From CAYLLN01 sp036496265 (lineage in GTDB: Bacteria > Planctomycetota > Planctomycetia > Pirellulales > Pirellulaceae), in NCBI GenBank assembly GCA_036496265.1, contig DASXLL010000358.1, forward strand, positions 1 to 12,291: a stretch of 12,291 bases of DNA, in the 5' to 3' direction. This document shows, piece after piece, positions 6,888 to 12,291 of the stretch. Both the position numbers and the translations under genes were made by a program. The notes beneath the pieces were generated by a model. That model did not search any database. It worked only from the letters and a program-made list of their open reading frames with translations, and was not told the origin of the DNA. Every line of letters begins with the position of its first letter. The first letter of the stretch is position 1.

Positions 6888-7343
6888 ATGTCTGACCCGC
6901 CCATGCCGCCAGAGTTGGCCGACCATCCGCTGATTTTGACCTGGCCCGTGCAATGGGGCGATCAAGACGCCTACGGCCACGTCAATAACGTGGTCTATTT
7001 CCGCTGGATGGAATCGGCCCGGATCGAATACTTCCGCCGCTCGGGACTGGGCAAGACCGACAACAGCGGCGTCGGCCCGATTCTCGCCTCGATCAAGTGC
7101 GACTTCCGCCGGCAGCTCAAGTATCCGGACACGCTGCTCATCTCGGGCAGCATTACTTCCATCGGCCGGACCAGCATGAAAATGGCCCACCGCGTTTACA
7201 GCCAGACGCAGCAGGCCGTCGCCGCCGAAGGCGATTCAGTATTGGTATTCTTCGACTATCAGGGCCAGCGGCCAGTGGTTGTTCCTGACGATGTGCGGGC
7301 AGCGATCGACGCTTTTGAGGGCCGCAAAACGTCGGGCGGGTAG
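6888..7343 (+). CDS. Acyl-CoA thioesterase, 4-hydroxybenzoyl-CoA thioesterase (hotdog) family
   Basis: The protein has 151 residues from the ATG at 6888, the usual size for a single hotdog domain. The frame is open up to 6777, but those residues do not look like this family. The hallmark is residues 21-45: VQWGDQDAYGHVNNVVYFRWMES falls in this stretch in two parts, WGDQDAYGHVNN and YFRWMES. It matches the 4HBT pattern, in which the second Asp (D27 here) is the catalytic residue and the following helix begins at Asn/Tyr. A second typical stretch is CDFRRQLKYPDTLLI (71-85). Such enzymes hydrolyse acyl-CoA thioesters in the cytoplasm, usually as tetramers; the preferred acyl group cannot be read from the sequence. 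Upstream, only a weak GAAGAAA could serve as ribosome binding site. The next gene has its own promoter-like element, so this gene may be monocistronic. Confidence 0.85.
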   Translation: MSDPPMPPELADHPLILTWPVQWGDQDAYGHVNNVVYFRWMESARIEYFRRSGLGKTDNSGVGPILASIKCDFRRQLKYPDTLLISGSITSIGRTSMKMAHRVYSQTQQAVAAEGDSVLVFFDYQGQRPVVVPDDVRAAIDAFEGRKTSGG

Positions 7344-7376
7344 CTGCTTTGTGAGTACTCAGCGCTTCAGCCTCCA

Positions 7377-7385
7377 TGCTATGAT
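7377..7385 (+). promoter_or_regulatory. Extended -10 promoter element for the cell-wall fusion gene
   Basis: TGCTATGAT matches the extended -10 pattern TGnTATAAT with one mismatch and lies 33 bp before the ATG at 7418. No -35 box is found at normal spacing (TTGTGA at 7349 is too distant), which extended -10 promoters tolerate. Confidence 0.4.
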
Positions 7386-7403
7386 CGTCGTGTCATAGTT
7401 AGC

Positions 7404-7410
7404 GAGAGGA
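7404..7410 (+). promoter_or_regulatory. Ribosome binding site GAGAGGA
   Basis: GAGAGGA lies 7 nt before ATG 7418 and supports that start, from which a clean signal peptide follows. Confidence 0.6.
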
Positions 7411-7417
7411 CCACTTC

Positions 7418-9457
7418 ATGCGCCGCATCGTTTCGACAATCTCCTCAATCGTCCTATTTGTCGCACTGACGCGGGCAGCACTCGCCCAATCCCTCGCCGA
7501 GCGTCTCACGCCACTCATTTCCGCCCACGAAGGCGACGTGGCCGTTGCCGTCAAGCATCTCACCAAGGGCGATTCGTTCACTTTCAAAGCCGACGAGCCA
7601 ATGCCGACGGCGAGCTTGATCAAGTTGCCGGTCATGGTCGAGGCCTATCGCCAGGCCGCGGAAGGCAAAATCGATTTGAACTCGACGGTCACGTTCAAAG
7701 AAGAAGACAAAACGCCCGGCAGCGGCATCCTCTCGACACAGTTTTCGTCCGGCGCGACGTTCACGCTTCGCGACGCCATCCGCCTGATGATCGCCTATTC
7801 CGACAACTCCGCCACCAATCTTGTTGTCGCACCGATTGGCTTGGCCGCGACGACGGAGTACATGGAAAAGCTCGGCCTGCCCAACACCCGGCTGCACGCG
7901 TTCGTCTATCGTCCCAATTCTTCGATCGCTCCCGAACGTAGCAAGAAATTCGGCCTCGGCAGCACGACAGCGAATGAAATGATCCGCCTCGTCGAGATGA
8001 TTCAAGCGAAAAAGATCGTCACGCCAGAAGCCTGCGACGCGATGCTGGATCATTTGCGGCACTGCGAAGACAAGCGGCTGTCAAAACTGCTGCCGCCGAG
8101 CGTCAAAGTCGCCCACAAAACGGGCTCCGTCGCCGTTGTTCGCACGGATGCCGGCCTGATCGAAGCCAAAGGCGGCCCGATCGCGATCTGCGTCCTGACA
8201 AACAACAACAAAGACCAGCGGTGGACCGCCGAAAACGCCGGCGAAGTGCTCACATCAAAAATTGCCCGCGAGGTTTATGACTATTTCGAAGGCAGCACGC
8301 CTGAGCCGGCGAATCAGCAAGTGGAGTTGAAGAAAGGCGCCGAAGGGCAAGTGGTTCAAGCTCTCCAGCGAACGCTCAACGCTCGGGCGACTCCCTCGCC
8401 CAATCTTTCTGTCGATGGCGACTATGGCCCCGCCACCGAAACGGCCGTGAAAGCGTTTCAAGAGGGCAAAAAAATGGCCGTCACCGGCGTTGCCGATATG
8501 GCGACGCTCAAAGCGCTCGGCCCGCTGCTCTTTGCCGACGAAAAGCGTCGCTCGCCAGCGGACGTCAACGCCGAAAAACTCACCCGCGAGCCGCGCGAAT
8601 CGCTCGATGGCCCGCCGCTGACCACCTGCAAAGCCTGGGCAATCGCCGACGCGAAAACCGGCCAGCTGCTCTGGGGCCACCACGAGGCTGACAAGCTCGA
8701 CATCGCCAGCACGACCAAAATGATGACCGCCTACATCGTCTGCCAACTGGCCAAGGACGATCCCAAAGTGCTGAGCGAGACAATGACCTTCTCAGAAGCC
8801 GCCGACAAAACATCTGGTTCAACCGCCGATGTTCGCGCCGGCGAAAAAGTGACCGTCGGCGAGCTTCTCTATGGCCTCCTCCTCCCCTCCGGCAACGACG
8901 CCGCCACCGCTTTCGCCGAGCATTTCAACAGTAGGGTGGGCTCCGCCCACCAAAGCGCTGCTGAAACGGCAGGCGTCGGAGGCAACGAAGACAAGGTGGG
9001 CACAGCCCACCCTACAAAGAATTTCATCGCCGAGATGAACCGCCAGGCCGGTTTGCTCGGCATGACCGACACGCACTACGAAAACCCGCACGGTCTCCCG
9101 GCTAAAGGCCATCAATCCTCCGCCCGTGATCTGGTCAAGCTCGCCCACGCCGCGATGCAAAACCCGCTCTTCCGGCAATACGTCAATACGCGGCAGCACG
9201 GCGCTACGGTGACCGGCGAAAGCGGCTATGAACGCAACGTCGTCTGGAAAAACACCAACAAGCTGCTGGCGATCGACGGCTATAGCGGCGTGAAAACAGG
9301 CACGACGACTGCCGCCGGCGCGTGCCTTGTTGCCTGGGGCGAGCGCGACGGCCGCGAGCTGATCGTTGTCGTCCTCGGCGCGACGCACTCCGATTCCCGC
9401 TACGTCGATGCCCGCAACCTCTTCCGCTGGGCCTGGACTCAGCCTAACCCGAAATAG
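7418..9457 (+). CDS. Secreted fusion: class A beta-lactamase-like domain, peptidoglycan-binding domain, D-Ala-D-Ala carboxypeptidase (S11)
   Basis: The protein has 679 residues. A Sec signal peptide covers about 1-23 (hydrophobic core, then ALA-Q). Domain 1 (about 25-290) is a class A beta-lactamase-like serine hydrolase with S66-LI-K69, S128-D-N130 and K234-T-G236, but no Glu-x-x-Leu-Asn omega-loop motif where Glu166 is expected (the sequence is YRPNSSIAPER). Domain 2 (about 303-370) is a PG_binding_1 domain with DGDYGPATETAVKAFQ. Domain 3 (about 397-675) is a peptidase S11 DD-carboxypeptidase with S431-TT-K434, S491-G-N493 and K626-T-G628, which trims the terminal D-Ala of peptidoglycan stem peptides. 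It acts outside the cytoplasmic membrane, tethered to the wall by domain 2. Residues about 505-535 are extra compared with S11 relatives and are encoded by an inverted-repeat element. The beta-lactamase-like part may act as a DD-peptidase or merely bind its substrate. The stop lies 3 bp from the convergent topA stop. Confidence 0.9.
   Translation: MRRIVSTISSIVLFVALTRAALAQSLAERLTPLISAHEGDVAVAVKHLTKGDSFTFKADEPMPTASLIKLPVMVEAYRQAAEGKIDLNSTVTFKEEDKTPGSGILSTQFSSGATFTLRDAIRLMIAYSDNSATNLVVAPIGLAATTEYMEKLGLPNTRLHAFVYRPNSSIAPERSKKFGLGSTTANEMIRLVEMIQAKKIVTPEACDAMLDHLRHCEDKRLSKLLPPSVKVAHKTGSVAVVRTDAGLIEAKGGPIAICVLTNNNKDQRWTAENAGEVLTSKIAREVYDYFEGSTPEPANQQVELKKGAEGQVVQALQRTLNARATPSPNLSVDGDYGPATETAVKAFQEGKKMAVTGVADMATLKALGPLLFADEKRRSPADVNAEKLTREPRESLDGPPLTTCKAWAIADAKTGQLLWGHHEADKLDIASTTKMMTAYIVCQLAKDDPKVLSETMTFSEAADKTSGSTADVRAGEKVTVGELLYGLLLPSGNDAATAFAEHFNSRVGSAHQSAAETAGVGGNEDKVGTAHPTKNFIAEMNRQAGLLGMTDTHYENPHGLPAKGHQSSARDLVKLAHAAMQNPLFRQYVNTRQHGATVTGESGYERNVVWKNTNKLLAIDGYSGVKTGTTTAAGACLVAWGERDGRELIVVVLGATHSDSRYVDARNLFRWAWTQPNPK
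8931..9015. repeat. REP-doublet (REPIN-like) element read through in frame inside the DD-carboxypeptidase domain
   Basis: The outer ends are a perfect 11-bp inverted repeat: GTAGGGTGGGC (8931-8941) and GCCCACCCTAC (9005-9015). Each end is also a small palindrome, GGTGGGC-TCC-GCCCACC (8935-8951) and GGTGGGC-ACA-GCCCACC (8995-9011), with 7-bp stems and 3-nt loops. A 43-bp spacer lies between them. This is the layout of two REP sequences in opposite orientation. The reading frame stays open and gives RVGSAHQ at one end and KVGTAHPTK at the other. Flanking residues (AEHF and FIAEMN) join up as in normal S11 peptidases if about 28-31 residues are removed. No target-site duplication longer than 2-3 bases is evident. 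Confidence 0.8.
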
Positions 9458-9460
9458 CCG

Positions 9461-12148
9461 CTACTCGCTGGCCGCCTTTTTCTTCGCCGCCTTTTTCTTA
9501 GTACCCGCCTTGGCCGTTGCGGCCTTAGGCGCGCCCCTTCCCCGCCGCCCGCGTGGCGTCGCGGGTCCCCGTGCGGCACGTTCGGCCAAGAGATCCAGCG
9601 CCTGCTGGAATGTCAGCGTCTCCGGCGTGTAATCCTTCGGCAGCGTGGCGTTCGTGACGCCGTCGGCCACATAATTGCCGAACCGCCCCTCTAATACTTT
9701 CACTGGATTATTCGTGACGGGTGAGTTCTCAAACGTCTTCAGCGGCTCCCGCGGCGCTCCCCGCCCGCGGCCGCGCTGCTTTGGCTGGGCCAACAGTTCG
9801 ACGGCCTGCTCAAACGTCACATCAATCGGCGAAACGTCCTTCGGCAACGACCGCGTCTCAGTGCCGCACTTGATATACGGACCGAATTTTCCGTTAAACG
9901 CGACAATCGGCTCCTTGCTCGTCGGATGATCGCCCAGCGTTCGCGGCAGCGTCAGCAACTTGAGCGCAACTTCAAAAGTCACGTCGCTTGGCAGCATATT
10001 CGGCAAGAGCGACGCGTTCTTCGGTTTCTCATCTTCATCGCCGGCGCCCATCTGCACATACGGCCCAAACCGCCCCTGCTTGAGATACACCGGCTTGTGC
10101 GTATCCGGATGAATTCCCAGCGGCTCCTCACCGACGCTCGCCTGCTCAAGCATCGAGAGCGCCTTTTCGAGCGTCATCTCATCCGGTGGCATGTCCTGCG
10201 GAATGCTCGCCTTCCGCTCGCCCTGCTCGATGAATGGGCCAAATTTACCGACGCGGACAAAGACCTCTTCACCGCTGTCCGGCGCACCAAGCGTAAAGCG
10301 ACTGAGATCGCGCGGATCGACCGTTTGGATTTTCGAATCGAGCTGCGCTTTGAGTCCGGGCAGCTTGTGTTCGTCGCCAAAATAAAAGTTCTTCAAATAA
10401 GCGTTCGATTCCGACTCGCCCCGGCTGATCGCGTCGAGCAAATCTTCCATCTGCGCCGTGAATTCATAATCGACCAGATTCGGCAAATGCAGCTCCATCA
10501 GTTTCGATACTGAAAACGCCGTCCACGTCGGGACCAGCGCGTTGCCTTTTTTGAAGACGTATCGCCGCTCCAAGATCGTATCGATGATCGAAGCATATGT
10601 GCTCGGCCGGCCGATCCCGCGCTCTTCCAATGCCGCCGTCAACGAAGCTTCGCTAAACCGCGCCGGCGGCTGCGTCGTGTGGTCCTTGGCAATCAGCTCG
10701 CGGCAATCCAGCAAATCGCCGATCGCGACCGCCGGCAGAATCCGCTCCTGATCAGCCAGCTCGGCCTCCGGATCGTCCGACCCTTCCACATAAGCTCGCA
10801 AAAAGCCCGCAAAATCGATCGTTTTACCGCTGACGTGAAACACTGCGTCGTCAGCCTCGATCGTGATCGTCATCGTCCGCCCGCGGGCATCCACCATTTG
10901 GCTCGCGACCGTCCGCTTCCAAATCAATTCGAACAGCCGGAACTGATCCGGCGGCAATTGATCGCGCAGGACGTTTGGCAGCTCAAAAGGATGGCCGGCT
11001 GGTCGAATCGCTTCGTGCGCCTCTTGCGCGTTCTTTACTTTGGACTTATAAACCCGCGCGTGCTCCGGCAAAAATTCCCCACCATATTCGTGACGAACCA
11101 ACTCGCGCGCCGCTTCGATGGCTACCTGCGCCAAATTCGTCGAATCCGTTCGCATGTAAGTGATGTGGCCGTTCTCATACAGCTTCTGCGCCGCATCCAT
11201 TGTCCGCCGCGCGCCGAAGCCCAGCTTACGGTTCGCTTCCTGCTGCAGCGTGCTCGTCGTGAACGGTTCCGGCGGCTTCCGCGTATAGGGCCGCTCTTCC
11301 AGATTCGTCACACGGAATTTCGACTGCATCAGCCGCTCGGCCAATTCCCTCGCCTGCTGCTCATTCAGCAATGCCAACTGCGGGTCCTTGATCTTGCCCG
11401 TTGCTGCATCAAAATCCTTACCCGCCGGAATGCGTCGGCCGCCAACGCTCACCAGGTCCGCTTCAAATTGCTTCCCGTCGCCCGCCGCCAGCCGGGCAAT
11501 CAAATCCCACCACGTCGCCGCGCGAAACGCAATCCGCTGTCGCTCGCGCTCGACGATCATCCGCACGGCGACGCTTTGCACGCGGCCAGCCGACAATTTC
11601 GGCCCAATTTTCCGCCACAACAGCTGCGAAACCTCGTAGCCATACAGCCGATCCAGAATTCGCCGCGTCTCTTGGGCCCGCACCAGCCCGTCATCAATGC
11701 TCCGCGGATTTTCCAGCGCGTCGTGAATCGCCTCGGAAGTGATTTCGTGAAACACCAGCCGATGCACCGGCACCTTGGGCTTGAGCACTTCGCACAGATG
11801 CCAACTAATGGCCTCGCCTTCGCGGTCTTCGTCCGTCGCCAGAAACAGCTCGCTGCTTTCCTTCAGCAGTTGCTTGAGCTTGGAAACCTGCGTCTTCTTA
11901 TCATGCGGCACGATATAGACCGGCGTGAAGTTGTCATCCACGTTCACGCCCAGGTAAGCCCATTTCTCACCTTTATATTCTGCCGGCAGTTCCTTCGCTC
12001 CCTGCGGCAGATCGCGAATATGGCCAATACTCGCTTCGACGGTATAGTTGCCACCCAGGAATTTGGATATCGTCCGCGCTTTGGCCGGCGACTCCACAAT
12101 TACCAAGGCTTTACCGTTGGCCGTCTTCGCTGCTGTTCGTTTTGCCAT
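9461..12148 (-). CDS. topA: DNA topoisomerase I (type IA)
   Basis: The protein has 895 residues. It relaxes negative supercoils by cutting one strand through a 5'-phosphotyrosine. The Toprim domain (about 13-130) has E19 in VIVESPAKA and the metal triad D106-x-D108-x-E110 (ATDEDREGE). The core has LSAGRVQSVA (185-194), PFTTSTLQQEA (295-305) and the active site GHITYMRTDS with Y331. Instead of C4 zinc fingers, the C-terminal region has four copies of a topoisomerase C-terminal repeat, each with a (G)(K/R)FG(P/N)(Y/F)(I/V) core at 634-640, 692-698, 753-759 and 821-827, usually followed by LPxD and TxExAxxLL. A basic Lys/Ala/Gly tail (about 864-895) probably adds nonspecific DNA binding. The gene probably has its promoter just upstream at 12149-12291; no strong Shine-Dalgarno is visible before the ATG at 12148. 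It is an essential housekeeping enzyme. Confidence 0.97.
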   Translation of the reverse strand: MAKRTAAKTANGKALVIVESPAKARTISKFLGGNYTVEASIGHIRDLPQGAKELPAEYKGEKWAYLGVNVDDNFTPVYIVPHDKKTQVSKLKQLLKESSELFLATDEDREGEAISWHLCEVLKPKVPVHRLVFHEITSEAIHDALENPRSIDDGLVRAQETRRILDRLYGYEVSQLLWRKIGPKLSAGRVQSVAVRMIVERERQRIAFRAATWWDLIARLAAGDGKQFEADLVSVGGRRIPAGKDFDAATGKIKDPQLALLNEQQARELAERLMQSKFRVTNLEERPYTRKPPEPFTTSTLQQEANRKLGFGARRTMDAAQKLYENGHITYMRTDSTNLAQVAIEAARELVRHEYGGEFLPEHARVYKSKVKNAQEAHEAIRPAGHPFELPNVLRDQLPPDQFRLFELIWKRTVASQMVDARGRTMTITIEADDAVFHVSGKTIDFAGFLRAYVEGSDDPEAELADQERILPAVAIGDLLDCRELIAKDHTTQPPARFSEASLTAALEERGIGRPSTYASIIDTILERRYVFKKGNALVPTWTAFSVSKLMELHLPNLVDYEFTAQMEDLLDAISRGESESNAYLKNFYFGDEHKLPGLKAQLDSKIQTVDPRDLSRFTLGAPDSGEEVFVRVGKFGPFIEQGERKASIPQDMPPDEMTLEKALSMLEQASVGEEPLGIHPDTHKPVYLKQGRFGPYVQMGAGDEDEKPKNASLLPNMLPSDVTFEVALKLLTLPRTLGDHPTSKEPIVAFNGKFGPYIKCGTETRSLPKDVSPIDVTFEQAVELLAQPKQRGRGRGAPREPLKTFENSPVTNNPVKVLEGRFGNYVADGVTNATLPKDYTPETLTFQQALDLLAERAARGPATPRGRRGRGAPKAATAKAGTKKKAAKKKAASE
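9471..9499. repeat. 15-bp-period direct repeat in the 3' end of topA
   Basis: GCCGCCTTTTTCTT occurs at 9471-9484 and again at 9486-9499. On the coding strand it gives the repeated Lys-Lys-Lys-Ala-Ala unit of the basic C-terminal tail. Slippage at such a repeat would change tail length in whole units of five residues. Confidence 0.7.
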
Positions 12149-12291
12149 AAATCTGCCGTGATGCCCCGTTCCGCTTCGTAATCGTTGCCGCCCGCACGTA
12201 ACTTCCTCAGTTGAGCGCTCCCGGTCTCTGCAATGCCTGGACCGCTGCGTTTAGGGGCCGCTGCATTTAGGGGGTCGGGAGTCGATTGCGG
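12149..12291. other. Region upstream of topA, up to the window edge
   Basis: The 143 bp before topA contain no convincing reading frame. They should hold its promoter, but I cannot name -35/-10 boxes with confidence. The only clear structure is the tandem 16-mer at 12242-12273. Confidence 0.45.
12242..12273. repeat. Tandem 16-bp repeat upstream of topA
   Basis: CCGCTGCGTTTAGGGG (12242-12257) is followed directly by CCGCTGCATTTAGGGG (12258-12273), identical but for one base. Two abutting copies upstream of topA could be a tandem protein-binding site or a fragment of a dispersed repeat. Confidence 0.65.

Noticed and set aside
8931..9015. CRISPR-like or transposon-end interpretation of the inverted repeats
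   Set aside because: There are only two units, in opposite orientation, with no spacer array, no nearby cas gene, no transposase frame and no clear target duplication. A REP doublet fits better.
8819..9388. Minus-strand open frame of 189 codons covering the REP-like element
   Set aside because: It is antisense to the S11 peptidase domain and has no recognisable domain. It is open because of codon bias and because the element is nearly symmetrical on the two strands.
10679..12181. A 500-codon open frame on the plus strand opposite topA
   Set aside because: It is fully antisense to a topoisomerase I with intact motifs. Its Arg/Gln/Leu/His-rich translation matches no family I know, as expected for a codon-bias shadow in GC-rich DNA.

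Overview
The window is GC-rich chromosomal DNA, tightly packed with genes. It holds eight genes: seven complete and one cut by the left edge. The mix suggests a planctomycete of the Pirellulales type: a highly diverged MnmE-like GTPase, a secreted beta-lactamase/DD-peptidase fusion, a topoisomerase I with a basic Lys/Ala tail instead of zinc fingers, few strong Shine-Dalgarno sites, and short repeats in the gaps between genes. This placement is an inference; no rRNA or other taxonomic marker is present.

Layout, left to right. On the minus strand lie an MnmE-like GTPase (1829-636) and, 18 bp downstream of it, the N-terminal part of a beta-CASP metallo-beta-lactamase-fold nuclease (617 to the edge); they look co-transcribed. 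A 283-bp divergent gap with two GC-rich hairpins follows. A plus-strand nucleoside phosphorylase/nucleosidase-superfamily gene (2113-3027) converges on a minus-strand ABC exporter: ATPase 6586-5852, then FtsX/MacB-type permease 5659-3098. A thioesterase gene (6888-7343, plus) diverges from the exporter. It is followed by a secreted three-domain cell-wall protein (7418-9457, plus), which converges with only 3 bp to spare on topA (12148-9461, minus).

No single pathway links the genes. The local themes are nucleic-acid processing (topA, MnmE-like GTPase, beta-CASP nuclease) and envelope work (ABC exporter, peptidoglycan enzyme). I see no defence system, CRISPR array, transposase, integrase or RNA gene.

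The most unusual signal is in the repeats. Inside the cell-wall gene lies an 85-bp element (8931-9015) made of two small palindromes in opposite orientation with perfect 11-bp outer inverted repeats. It has the layout of a REP doublet (REPIN/BIME) and is read through in frame, adding about 28-31 residues between the SGN motif and the rest of the DD-carboxypeptidase fold. Several intergenic gaps carry unrelated repeat words: CCTGTCCC at 618-635, AACCAAG at 3031-3091, CAATGACCAA at 5703-5835, and a tandem 16-mer at 12242-12273. The second and third of these fold into hairpins.
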